DNA of 30,092 nucleotides from Anaerohabitans sp036788095 (GTDB lineage Bacteria > Zhuqueibacterota > Zhuqueibacteria > Residuimicrobiales > Residuimicrobiaceae): the NCBI GenBank assembly GCA_036788095.1, contig DAIQOA010000039.1:1-30092 (forward strand), in the 5' to 3' direction. Of this stretch, positions 1 through 8,183 are shown in pieces. Position numbers and translations under genes: made by a program. Every line of letters begins with the position of its first letter. Positions within the stretch are counted from its first letter, which is position 1. The notes under the pieces are model-generated. The model was not told the origin of the DNA and did not search any database. It saw only the letters and a program-made list of their open reading frames with translations.

Positions 1-32
1 TACATAATCTTCTGGCCGCGGAGAACCTGTAA

Positions 33-668
33 ATGGCTTCCGGGTACTGGCAGCGGTTACGGGACAAATACCGGCGGATGCGCTATCTCAAGGCGATCGC
101 CTCCTATGACCGGTTCAGCAAAGCCGAGTTTTTCCGCAAACAGGGCGCACAGGTAGGCGAGGGATGCTCGATCATCCCGGACAACCTCGGGCAGGAGCCT
201 TATCTGGTCAGAATCGGCCATCATGTCACCATCGCAAACCATGTTCAGTTCATCAACCACAACGGAGCGGTGTGGGTTTGCCGGGATCAAGATCCCAATA
301 TACAGCTCTTCGGCCCTATCGTCATTGACGATAATTGCGTCATCAGCCAGAATGTGATCCTGCTGCCCAACATTCACATCGGCGCCAACACCATCATCGG
401 CGCCGGGTCGGTGGTTGTGAGCGATATTCCCGCCAACAGCATCGCCATGGGCGTCCCGGCCCGGGTGATCGGCAGCACCGACAAGTTCAAGGAAAAAGCC
501 AAAGAGATCTGGCAAGTGCAGCAACCTCCGGATATGGAGATTGAACCCGGCGCGGACTGGTTCACCTCGCGTCATTACCAGGAAAATCGCGCGCGGCTGC
601 GTCGTCACCTGGTGAAGCTGTTCTGGGGAACCGATTCAAATCCTGATGGCGGGACACGCCATGATTGA
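33..668 (+). CDS. Hexapeptide-repeat (left-handed beta-helix) acyltransferase
   Basis: A 211-residue protein of the CatB/WbbJ/maltose-O-acetyltransferase type, expected to move an acetyl or other acyl group from acyl-CoA to a sugar hydroxyl or amine in the cytoplasm. The middle (about residues 55-150) has the degenerate [LIV]-G-x4 hexapeptide pattern, for example IGHHVTIAN, IGANTIIGAGSVV and the closing AMGVPARVIG typical of the last coil. The N-terminal 50 residues are basic and probably helical. Start: ATG at 33 with GGAG at 20-23, nine bases upstream. It is the first gene of a plus-strand polysaccharide operon, 43 bp ahead of the flippase, so a sugar-precursor acetylation role is likely. 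Acceptor and donor cannot be read from the sequence. Family assignment is firm; substrate is unknown. Confidence 0.85.
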   Translation: MASGYWQRLRDKYRRMRYLKAIASYDRFSKAEFFRKQGAQVGEGCSIIPDNLGQEPYLVRIGHHVTIANHVQFINHNGAVWVCRDQDPNIQLFGPIVIDDNCVISQNVILLPNIHIGANTIIGAGSVVVSDIPANSIAMGVPARVIGSTDKFKEKAKEIWQVQQPPDMEIEPGADWFTSRHYQENRARLRRHLVKLFWGTDSNPDGGTRHD

Positions 669-711
669 GCGGATCGCCGCGCCTTTGACCCAATTCCGAA
701 ATGAGTCCTGA

Positions 712-2205
712 ATGGAAGTTCACCTCAAAAAGTTTCTCCGTCATTCTTCGAACTATGCGGTGGGAGAGTTACTGGTGTTCTCCGCGAGTTTTGTCTCGTT
801 TCCGATTTTGACCCGGGCGTTGACGCAGAACGATTACGGCGTGATGAGCGTTTTCTCGGTCACCCTGTGGATCTTTCTCGCCTTTTCCCGGGCAGGGCTC
901 GCCGAATCGACGGTTCGCTTTTATCGCGAGTACCATCAGCCGGAGGACCCGGCCGCCCAATCAACCTATTATTCGACCTTTTTTATCGGAACCGTGGCGT
1001 TTGCCCTGTTCACCGCTCTGCTGGTGGTCCTGTTCGGCAAGCCGATCTTTGTTTGGCTGTTCCATCAGGAGCTGCCGGGCTTTCACTATCTTTTAGCCGG
1101 CCTGATCGTGACCGGCACCCTCTACGCCCGGTTACTCAATTTCTATCGGGCGTCGCAAAGAACCATCTCCTACAATATCGCCATGGTCGCCAGCCGGTTC
1201 ACCATTCTGGCCGTCAGCCTTTCGGCCGTTCTCCTGATCGCCGGCACCCTTAAGGTATACTATACGAGCATTCTGGCTGCCGAGACGGCGATCATGGTGC
1301 TGCTGGTTGCGATTTTTCTTTCACAGAATCCGGTTTCGATCGCAGCTTTTTCCGGTTCTTTTTTCAAGACCTGTTTGCGTTTCGGCTTTCCCCTGATCGG
1401 TTTTGAACTGGGATATCTTTTACTCAAATCGGTGGATCGCTACATTATCCAGTTCATGCTCGGCTCCGAGGCGGTGGCAATTTTCAGCGTGGCCTCGAAC
1501 ATGGGGCACTATACAAAAGATTTGATCCTTTTTCCGCTGATGTACGCGCTCACCCCCATCTATATCGAGGTCTGGCATGAGAAAGGCCGGGAGGCGACCA
1601 GCCGATTTGTCTCCACCGTGGCCAACATCAGTCTATTGGTGCTGATCCCCATCTTTCTCCTAATGACGCTATTGGGCAGGGAGTTGATCGTGGTCCTGGC
1701 CTCAGACAAGTACGCCTCGGCCGGCGATCTGCTCGGTGTGCTTGTAGCCGGAACCCTTCTCTGGGCGTTGCTGCCCATCTACGCCTCAGGGCTCTATATT
1801 GCGAAAAAGACGCAGATCATCAGTGTCACTGTGCTCGTCTGCGTGCTGTTGGATGTGGTGCTCAACCTTGTTTTTGTGCGCCTGTGGGGGATTTGGGGGT
1901 CGTGTTACGCTGCGTTGTTGACTTGTTTTGCGCTCGCCGCGTATCTGAGTTATCGTTCCAGGTGCTATCTCAAGATCACCATCCATGGTAAAACGCTCGC
2001 AGTCGGGCTCGCCGCGTCCCTGGTCTTGTGTGGGGTCGCCGCGCTGCTGCCCAAGGCCAGCCATTTCCTCGGCGTGATCATCAAGATGGCGATTCTCGGA
2101 CTGGCGTTTGCCGGCACTGTGCTGGCGCTCCATGGGGAAGTGCGCCGCATGGTCGTGGCAGGGGTGGCTCACGGAAGAAGGCTTTTACGCTCCTCGTCGC
2201 GATAG
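712..2205 (+). CDS. Wzx-type polysaccharide flippase (MATE/MOP superfamily)
   Basis: A 497-residue, very hydrophobic polytopic inner-membrane protein with about 12-14 predicted membrane segments, the usual size for Polysacc_synt flippases. The N-terminus has the family pattern, a short basic stretch then SNYAVGELLVFSASFVSF followed by PILTRALTQNDYG, matching the P-x-L-T-R-x-L-x-x-x-x-Y-G motif of Wzx/RfbX proteins. A central KSVDRYIIQFMLG resembles the second-half repeat. It should flip undecaprenyl-linked repeat units to the periplasm. Neighbours are glycosyltransferases and a Wzy/WaaL-like protein, as expected for a Wzx/Wzy-type pathway. Start ATG 712 has only a weak upstream GAG. Function is well supported by family; the glycan is unknown. 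Confidence 0.88.
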   Translation: MEVHLKKFLRHSSNYAVGELLVFSASFVSFPILTRALTQNDYGVMSVFSVTLWIFLAFSRAGLAESTVRFYREYHQPEDPAAQSTYYSTFFIGTVAFALFTALLVVLFGKPIFVWLFHQELPGFHYLLAGLIVTGTLYARLLNFYRASQRTISYNIAMVASRFTILAVSLSAVLLIAGTLKVYYTSILAAETAIMVLLVAIFLSQNPVSIAAFSGSFFKTCLRFGFPLIGFELGYLLLKSVDRYIIQFMLGSEAVAIFSVASNMGHYTKDLILFPLMYALTPIYIEVWHEKGREATSRFVSTVANISLLVLIPIFLLMTLLGRELIVVLASDKYASAGDLLGVLVAGTLLWALLPIYASGLYIAKKTQIISVTVLVCVLLDVVLNLVFVRLWGIWGSCYAALLTCFALAAYLSYRSRCYLKITIHGKTLAVGLAASLVLCGVAALLPKASHFLGVIIKMAILGLAFAGTVLALHGEVRRMVVAGVAHGRRLLRSSSR

Positions 2206-2319
2206 CGATGGTAGCGCGCAACGAGGACAGCGCACGGTCTCCCGTCCGGAAGCGCTGACAGGGAGTGATTCGGCCACGCAGGTTAACTCTTGCTTGCCCT
2301 CTGGCCTCAACTCAAGGGG

Positions 2320-2349
2320 ATGGACATGGAAAGAGATATCTCTTCATAG
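2320..2349 (+). other. Possible 9-codon leader ORF containing a 14-bp perfect palindrome
   Basis: Between the flippase and the first GT4 there is a short frame MDMERDISS with ATGs at 2320 and 2326. AAGGGG at 2314-2319 is placed six bases before the second ATG. It ends with TAG at 2347-2349, 18 bases before the GT4 start, which has no convincing Shine-Dalgarno of its own. Bases 2331-2344 (AAGAGATATCTCTT) read the same on both strands. Either a coupling leader or a protein-binding/hairpin site is possible; both are speculative. Confidence 0.2.
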
Positions 2350-2367
2350 ACTGGGTGCATACGAGCG

Positions 2368-3534
2368 ATGCAAGAAAAACGAATAGGCATTCTGTACCTG
2401 ATCGACACACTGGATCAGAGAGGGGGCACGGAACTCAATCTCTACCGGCTGCTGACGGATTTGGACGCAGCTGTTTTCCAGCCATTGGTTTGTCCTTTGC
2501 AGCCGACCGAGAGCGTCATGATACAACTGCTCCGTGAAAAGGGGATCGAAGTCATGCCGCTCTGTCTGCACAACATTTTCAGCCTTTCCGCGCTCGAATG
2601 GGCTTTTCGTCTGCGCCGCCTGATCCGGGAAAGAGATATCCGGATTGTACAGACCATCCATTTCGGCGCCGACATCATGGGCGCCCTGTGCAAGCGGCTG
2701 TGGAACGATCCGGTGATCATCTCCAGCCGGCGGGATATGGGTTTTAATGAAACCACCTGGCTTCATCGGCTCCTGCGGCGTTGCACCGCGAAAGGAATTG
2801 ATTTGGTTCTGACCAATTCGATCGCCATGCGCGAGGCGATTGTGAATCTGGAAAAAATTCCCCTAAAAAAAACCGCCATGATTTACAACGGCGTGGAAAT
2901 ACCCGACCCGGAGGACGTGCGGAGGAAAACAGACCTCCGCTCTCAGCTGGGGCTCACCGCCGATGCGTTCGTCGCGGGCTGTGTCGCCAATATCCAACCC
3001 ATCAAAGGGTTCGAATATCTTATCCAGGCCATTATTCATCTCATCCATCAGGGCCTGAACATTCATCTGCTGCTGATCGGCGGGATTGAAAAACGCATGG
3101 ACAGCGCTGAAGGGTACTACAAAAGCCTGGTCGATCTGGTGCGTGCCGAGGGACAGGAGGCGCGCATCCATTTTCTCGGCGTCCGCTCCGATGTACACGA
3201 CCTGGTGTCCCTTCTAGACGTGTTCATTTTGCCCTCGCTCAGTGAAGGCTTTTCCAACGCGATCCTGGAGGCCATGGCGGCCGGCGTTCCAGTCATTGCC
3301 ACCAGAGTCGGGGGAAACGGCGAGGCGGTGATCCCCGAAGAGACCGGATTGCTGGTGGCTCCTGCGGACCGTGACGCGATTGCAGCCGCGGTGCAGCGGC
3401 TGTATCATGCTCCGTCTCTGGCCGCGGCCATGGGAACCCATGGCCGTCAGCGCATCCAGGAGCGGTTCAGCGTCAGGCGAATGGTGCAATCCATGGAAAC
3501 GCTCTACCTGAGCTATATCCGGTCGCGACGCTGA
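2368..3534 (+). CDS. Glycosyltransferase family 4 (GT-B)
   Basis: A 388-residue retaining glycosyltransferase with two Rossmann-like halves. The N-terminal acceptor half starts RIGILYLIDTLDQRGGTELNLYRLL, with the glycine-rich loop near residue 18. The C-terminal nucleotide-sugar half contains GCVANIQPIKGFEYLI (donor-phosphate region) and the EX7E motif (E293 and E301 in PSLSEGFSNAILEAMAAG). It probably adds one sugar to the undecaprenyl-linked repeat unit at the cytoplasmic face. It follows the flippase after a 162-bp gap and precedes the polymerase-like gene by 63 bp. An A8 run at 2865-2872 lies inside the reading frame and could be slippage-prone. Donor sugar and linkage are not predictable. 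A weak ribosome site at 2368 suggests coupling or an unusual start. Confidence 0.87.
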   Translation: MQEKRIGILYLIDTLDQRGGTELNLYRLLTDLDAAVFQPLVCPLQPTESVMIQLLREKGIEVMPLCLHNIFSLSALEWAFRLRRLIRERDIRIVQTIHFGADIMGALCKRLWNDPVIISSRRDMGFNETTWLHRLLRRCTAKGIDLVLTNSIAMREAIVNLEKIPLKKTAMIYNGVEIPDPEDVRRKTDLRSQLGLTADAFVAGCVANIQPIKGFEYLIQAIIHLIHQGLNIHLLLIGGIEKRMDSAEGYYKSLVDLVRAEGQEARIHFLGVRSDVHDLVSLLDVFILPSLSEGFSNAILEAMAAGVPVIATRVGGNGEAVIPEETGLLVAPADRDAIAAAVQRLYHAPSLAAAMGTHGRQRIQERFSVRRMVQSMETLYLSYIRSRR

Positions 3535-3597
3535 AGCGGAAAAATTTCAGCGTCCGGACACACGGCCGGTTGCTTGTCACGCGCTTGAGGAGTCGGT

Positions 3598-4983
3598 ATG
3601 TTTGAATTTGGTCTGGGTTTGACCAGTTTGTTGACGCCGGTGCTCTACGTATCGGCACTGGTTGCGATCATTCTTACGTTGACCTATCGCCTAGAAATAG
3701 GTGCGTATTTTCTCGCCTTTTTCTTTCCTCTGCAGAATGTGCTCGACTATGTGAACGATTACCCGTTCGGCAGCGACATCAACGATCTGTTGCTTCTGGC
3801 CATGGTGGTCAAATGGTTGATTCGAAAACGGCAACCGGACGAGCCCTATTTTGAACCGACCTCTCTCTATCTCCCCATGGCTCTTTTATTCTTCTGGACG
3901 GTTCTGGCGCTCTTCCGCGGTTCGGAATATCTCGGCTATGGAATGCCGACCAGCCTCGGCAACCCTCTGGTGGTTGCGTGGAAAAACTATTGGATGCCGG
4001 CCCTGTTTTTTCTTATCGTGATCAACAACCTCAAAAGCCCGCGGCAGCTGCAGCTGCTGTTTCTGATGACGACGCTGGCGATGCTGATGCTGGACCGAAA
4101 TTTTTATACGGTGTTGAACCAGCACGAAGTCGAGCATTACAGCGACGCATTGAAAGAAAAGTTTATCGGCGGCGGAATCGCTTTGAGCGGCAATTCACTG
4201 GCGGTCTTTCTGGCGCAGAACGCGATCATTTTTGTCGCGCTTTTCTTGTATGATACCAACAAGATACGCAAGGCGGTTTTTCTCTTTACCGCCGGGCTCA
4301 GCTATTACTGCATCATGTTCCTGTTCTCCCGCGGCGGTTATCTGGGGGCCGTGGTCAGCGTCTTCTTTCTTGGGCTGATCAAAGAGCGAAAACTTTTACT
4401 GGTCCTCGCGGTTTTGGTCGTTTTCTATCAGGCTTTGTTGCCTCAGGCGGTCATCGAGCGCATCGAGATGACCCGGACAGAGACCGGATTCGATAAAACC
4501 GCCCAGGAGCGGCTCGGCATGTGGGAACAGGCGAAAGAGATGATTGGTGAGAGCCCGGTGCTGGGCTGGGGGTTTTCCATCACCCCGTTTATCGAGGTCA
4601 AAGCGGGATGGGAGTTCGGCGATCGCTATTGGGGAAGTTTTCACAACAGCTTTATTCAAACCACGGTTGAACAGGGGTTCATCGGGTTGACCCTGGCGCT
4701 GTGGATCTATTTCTCCGGGATGTGGCTGGGCTGGAGACTTTACAAGGTGGCCGAGGAACCTCTGGCGAAAGGCCTCGGCCTCGGTTTCGCGGCAAGCGTT
4801 ATGGGCCTGCTGGCCGGCAACATCAACGGCAGCTATTGGCATTTTTATACGGTGGCCTCCTATTTCTGGATCTATCTGGCCATCGTCCTGCGTATGATAA
4901 AAATCGCCGAAGCCCCGAGCCAAGAGGCGATCGATGGGCTCGAGGTGAAGGAACCGGCGGTCGAACTGGTTCAGCAGTCCTAA
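3598..4983 (+). CDS. O-antigen ligase / Wzy-like polymerase family membrane protein
   Basis: A 461-residue polytopic membrane protein with roughly 10-12 hydrophobic segments. The Wzy_C/WaaL-type core is recognisable: SRGGYLGA (about residues 243-250), a large loop with ERLGMWEQAKEMIGESPVLGWG, and HNSFIQ followed by EQGFIGL, with H349 in the position of the conserved periplasmic histidine. It would either polymerise repeat units (Wzy) or transfer the finished glycan (WaaL-like); the families are not separable by eye. With the flippase in the same operon a polymerase role is favoured. Start ATG 3598 is preceded by GAGGAG (3587-3592) at a good distance. Its TAA overlaps an ATG of the next frame, indicating tight coupling with the GT2 gene. 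Confidence 0.82.
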   Translation: MFEFGLGLTSLLTPVLYVSALVAIILTLTYRLEIGAYFLAFFFPLQNVLDYVNDYPFGSDINDLLLLAMVVKWLIRKRQPDEPYFEPTSLYLPMALLFFWTVLALFRGSEYLGYGMPTSLGNPLVVAWKNYWMPALFFLIVINNLKSPRQLQLLFLMTTLAMLMLDRNFYTVLNQHEVEHYSDALKEKFIGGGIALSGNSLAVFLAQNAIIFVALFLYDTNKIRKAVFLFTAGLSYYCIMFLFSRGGYLGAVVSVFFLGLIKERKLLLVLAVLVVFYQALLPQAVIERIEMTRTETGFDKTAQERLGMWEQAKEMIGESPVLGWGFSITPFIEVKAGWEFGDRYWGSFHNSFIQTTVEQGFIGLTLALWIYFSGMWLGWRLYKVAEEPLAKGLGLGFAASVMGLLAGNINGSYWHFYTVASYFWIYLAIVLRMIKIAEAPSQEAIDGLEVKEPAVELVQQS

Positions 4984-5000
4984 TGTTAAACGGAGGACCT

Positions 5001-6023
5001 GTGCACCCTTTTATCACGGTCATCATGCCGATTCGAAATGAAGAGGCCTATATCGGCAAAGCGCTGGATTCCATCCGCGAACAGGATTATCCCGCCGAGC
5101 GCTATGAAGTGCTGATCGTGGACGGTATGTCGGACGATCGGACGCGGGAAATCGTTGCGGAAAAAATGCGCACTCTACCGCATGCGCGCCTGCTGGACAA
5201 TCCTCATCGCATCGTTCCACACGCTCTGAACCTGGGACTGGCGAACAGCCGGGGCGATGTCATTCTACGCGTCGACGGGCATGTGGTGCTCGAACGAAAT
5301 TATTTCTCGCTCTGCATCGCCTATCTGCACAGTCAGCCCGATGCCGCCTGCGTCGGGGGCGTCATCGCCTCGGTCAACACCACCTTTACCGGCGAAGCCA
5401 TCGCTCTGGCCATGGCCTCTCCCTTTGGGGTCGGCAATTCCTATTTCAGAACCCGTGGGCCCGGCGATCCGGAAGGCTTTGTCGACAGCGTGGCGTTCGG
5501 CGCTTACCGCCGCGAGGTGTTTGACCGCATCGGTGTGTTCGATGAAGAGTTGGTTCGCTGCCAGGATGACGAATTCAACTATCGCCTGCGCAAACACGGC
5601 GGTAATATCTTTTTGACGCCTCGCATTCGCTCCACCTATTATTCGCGCGCACGGTTTGGCCTGCTCTGGCGGCAATATTTTCAGTACGGCCTGTGGAAGA
5701 TCCGGGTCCTGCAAAAACATCCGACCATGATGAAGCTTCGTCAGTTTGTTCCGCCGCTCTTTGTCCTCAGCCTGTTCGGCTCCTTTGCCTTGGCTCCCGT
5801 ATGGCGACCGGCGAGAATGGCCGCCGCCTGCATCGCCGGGGCTTATCTCGCCGCATCCGCTGCCTTTGCCATGCGGATTGGCAGAAAAAAGGGATTCCGT
5901 TTCGCGGCCGTGCTGCCGATTATTTTTCTAATCCTGCACCTGAGCTATGGACTCGGTTTTCTTTACGGGATGATTAAATTTATGCCCAGGAGCATTGCCG
6001 GTCGGCTGAAACGCCTGCGCTGA
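5001..6023 (+). CDS. ExoA-like glycosyltransferase family 2
   Basis: About 340 residues. The N-terminal GT-A domain opens with FITVIMPIRNEEAYIGKALDSI, has the nucleotide-binding VDGMSDDRT, the metal-binding RVDGH (DxD equivalent) and the acceptor/base region CQDDEFNYRLRKHGG. This pattern matches succinoglycan glucosyltransferase ExoA. Two or three hydrophobic helices follow the catalytic domain, so the enzyme is membrane-attached and acts on lipid-linked intermediates. Start is ambiguous: GTG 5001 is chosen because GGAGGA (4992-4997) precedes it and the protein then begins right before the first beta strand. ATG 4983, overlapping the previous stop by one base, would add six residues. Family call is firm; sugar specificity is not. 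Confidence 0.86.
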   Translation: MHPFITVIMPIRNEEAYIGKALDSIREQDYPAERYEVLIVDGMSDDRTREIVAEKMRTLPHARLLDNPHRIVPHALNLGLANSRGDVILRVDGHVVLERNYFSLCIAYLHSQPDAACVGGVIASVNTTFTGEAIALAMASPFGVGNSYFRTRGPGDPEGFVDSVAFGAYRREVFDRIGVFDEELVRCQDDEFNYRLRKHGGNIFLTPRIRSTYYSRARFGLLWRQYFQYGLWKIRVLQKHPTMMKLRQFVPPLFVLSLFGSFALAPVWRPARMAAACIAGAYLAASAAFAMRIGRKKGFRFAAVLPIIFLILHLSYGLGFLYGMIKFMPRSIAGRLKRLR

Positions 6024-6091
6024 CCCGCCGGCGAACGCTTCAGACGGCCGGTCCAATCGCTCATGGGTATGATCGACGAGGGTGTTTGTAC

Positions 6092-7246
6092 ATGGATCCA
6101 TCTCATCTTAAAATACTGCAACTGCGCAGCCATGCCGGTTTTTACGGAGTTGAAAAGGTGGTGGTCGAACTGTCCGTCGGTCTGCAGGCCATGGGACACA
6201 CGGTGACGGTGGGGATCATTCAGCATGCACAGCAGAGGGATTCCACCTTTCAGACCATAGTCGAAAAAGAAGGTTTAGCCTGCCGGCTTTTCACCACCGC
6301 TTCGCCCTTTGATCGTCACACGATCCGGCAGGTGTTCGAGTTTATAAAAAAGGAGCAGCCGGATGTGATCCATTCACATGGCTACAAGGCGGATGTCGTA
6401 GCCTGGATGGCCGGCCGCCCGTTGCAGACGCCCTTGATCAGCTCCTGCCATCCGTGGCTGGAAACTGATAACAATCGTCGCGCCGCGCTCTATGCCCTGA
6501 TCGATAAGCTGATCCTGTTGCGATTCGACCGGGTGGTGGCTGTCTCCGAACAGGTTCGGCGTGAGTGCCATGTCGGTCCGTTGCGCCATCGTGATATTCC
6601 AGTGATCGCCAATGGGCTAGCCATGCCGGCGGCCGCGGCAACGGCCGATACCGATGATATCCGGCAAGAGCTCAACATACCGTCCGGCCATCTGCTCATC
6701 GGCAGTGTCGCCCGACTTACCAGAGAAAAGGGACACATCTTTCTGCTTGAGGCCTTTGCCGAGGTCGTCCGCCGCACCTCACCCCCGGCTTCGCTGCTAC
6801 TGATGGGGGACGGCATAGAAAAGGAGCCGTTGCAACGGGCCTGCCATAGGCTGGGCCTGCAGGACCGTGTTTACTTTCTCGGCCATCGCGCCGGTGTCCC
6901 TGCTTTTTTGCGTCAGCTGGATCTCTTTATTCTTCCCTCGCTGTCAGAGGGTCTTCCTATGGCTCTATTGGAAGCCATGGCAGCCGCGGTGCCGGTGCTC
7001 TCCACCACGGTGGGAGGCATTCCGGGCATCCTGGATCACGGCCAAGCAGGGGTGCTTGTGTCGCCGGGCGATGCGCCGGCATTGGCTGCGGCGATGCTGG
7101 AACTGATCCATGATCGAAACCTGCGCGTCACCCTGGCCCAGCGCGGCCGTTTGCGCGTCGAAACCGCCTTCTCCCGCACCTCTATGTGTCAAAGCTACGA
7201 AGCGCAGTATGCCGCTCTGCTTCGGCGGCGGATAGGAGGGGAATGA
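6092..7246 (+). CDS. Glycosyltransferase family 4 (GT-B)
   Basis: A 384-residue retaining GT-B enzyme. The N-terminus (LKILQLRSHAGFYGVEKVVVELS) has the glycine loop, followed by HSHGYKADVVAW. The donor domain carries GSVARLTREKGHIFLLEAF and the EX7E motif (E286 and E294 in PSLSEGLPMALLEAMAAA). It is clearly a paralogue type of the GT4 at 2368 but divergent in its N-terminal acceptor half, so it should catalyse a different linkage. Start: ATG 6092 with GAGGG at 6078-6082; a TTG at 6086 in frame would sit too close to that site. The stop overlaps the next gene (ATGATG at 7243-7248), suggesting translational coupling to the deacetylase. Confidence 0.87.
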   Translation: MDPSHLKILQLRSHAGFYGVEKVVVELSVGLQAMGHTVTVGIIQHAQQRDSTFQTIVEKEGLACRLFTTASPFDRHTIRQVFEFIKKEQPDVIHSHGYKADVVAWMAGRPLQTPLISSCHPWLETDNNRRAALYALIDKLILLRFDRVVAVSEQVRRECHVGPLRHRDIPVIANGLAMPAAAATADTDDIRQELNIPSGHLLIGSVARLTREKGHIFLLEAFAEVVRRTSPPASLLLMGDGIEKEPLQRACHRLGLQDRVYFLGHRAGVPAFLRQLDLFILPSLSEGLPMALLEAMAAAVPVLSTTVGGIPGILDHGQAGVLVSPGDAPALAAAMLELIHDRNLRVTLAQRGRLRVETAFSRTSMCQSYEAQYAALLRRRIGGE

Positions 7247-8067
7247 TGGTCAGGATCCCGGTGTTGATGTACCATGAGATCGCGGAGAATGAGCGGCTGG
7301 AGGGCCTGCGCCATCGTACGCACATTGACTATATTCTGGCGTCTGAGACTTTTCAGGAGCAGATGCGATATCTGCAGGTTAACGGCTATCATTCGCTGAA
7401 CGCGGTCGACTTGGCTCAGGCGGTGAACACAGGTCGGTTTGCCTCGTTGCCCTCCCGTCCGGTCCTTATCACCTTTGATGACGGTTATAGCGGCAACTAC
7501 GAACAGGCCCTGCCGATCCTGAGCCGGTTTGGGCTAACGGCCTGCTTTTTCGTGACCGTAAATGAGATAGGCGCTGAAGCGATGATGGCCTGGGCACAAT
7601 TGCACGAGCTCTTGCAGGCCGGCATGCAAGTGCAGAGCCATCTGCTGCATCATGTTATGCTGTCTGAACTGAGCAGGGAGGCGGCGGGCGAAGAACTGCT
7701 GCAATCCAGGGAGGTGTTGCAGCAGCGCCTCGGCGTCCCGGTCGATCTACTCTCGCTGCCCAACGGCAGCCGCCATGGGCATTATGTCTCGTTGGCCAAA
7801 GAAGCGGGCTACATCGGCGGATTCTCTTCCAAGCTGGGCTATGTGGGAGCGAACTCCCATCCATTTTTATTGGAACGCATACCTGTTTTACGTTCAACCA
7901 CGCCTGCGAGGTTCGCCCGGGTTCTGGCGGCCGATCGAACGGTTTTGACCGGCGCAAAATTCAGGCAGCAGGCCCATACGCTCTTGAATCATTTGGTCGG
8001 TGAATCGGTGGTCAATCGCTGGTATCATCGTCTTCATCGCATCGATGCACCGCATCCAGAGCGTTGA
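7246..8067 (+). CDS. NodB-type polysaccharide deacetylase (CE4)
   Basis: A 273-residue metal-dependent carbohydrate esterase family 4 protein. Visible motifs: RIPVLMYHEI at the N-terminus, TFDDGY at 76-81 (motif 1, catalytic base and metal Asp), SHLLHHVML with H132 and H136 as metal ligands (motif 2), and LSLPNGS (motif 3). No signal peptide is seen, so it may act at the cytoplasmic face or be misjudged. Expected role is N- or O-deacetylation of a glycan or glycan precursor. Related deacetylases occur in exosortase-associated polysaccharide loci with the same neighbours (GT4s, flippase). Start: AGGAGG at 7234-7239 gives 6-base spacing to ATG 7246; ATG 7243 is also possible. It ends the assembly block; 116 bp follow before the secreted-protein block. 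Confidence 0.85.
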   Translation: MVRIPVLMYHEIAENERLEGLRHRTHIDYILASETFQEQMRYLQVNGYHSLNAVDLAQAVNTGRFASLPSRPVLITFDDGYSGNYEQALPILSRFGLTACFFVTVNEIGAEAMMAWAQLHELLQAGMQVQSHLLHHVMLSELSREAAGEELLQSREVLQQRLGVPVDLLSLPNGSRHGHYVSLAKEAGYIGGFSSKLGYVGANSHPFLLERIPVLRSTTPARFARVLAADRTVLTGAKFRQQAHTLLNHLVGESVVNRWYHRLHRIDAPHPER

Positions 8068-8129
8068 GAGGTTTGGCATGTGAATTGCTTGTCAGGGTGT
8101 TGTAACAAAATCCATGAACCAGTGCCGAT

Positions 8130-8153
8130 CGAGAATTGCATTTTTGCATCTCG
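8130..8153 (+). promoter_or_regulatory. Hairpin upstream of the heparinase-like gene
   Basis: Arms CGAGA + TGCA (8130-8134, 8137-8140, with a 2-base AT bulge) pair with TGCA + TCTCG (8145-8153) around a TTTT loop, giving nine pairs. It lies 30 bases before the start codon at 8184 in the 116-bp gap. No T-run follows, so a simple terminator is unlikely; a 5'-UTR structure or protein site is possible. Function is unknown. Confidence 0.25.
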
Positions 8154-8183
8154 CAACCCCAATTTTGAAAGGCAAGGGCAACT

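Noticed and set aside
3426..3445. Inverted repeat GGCCATGGG / CCCATGGCC
   Set aside because: It lies inside the GT4 reading frame in a stretch coding AMGTHG; likely chance from Ala/Gly/Pro-type codons, with no sign of a site function.
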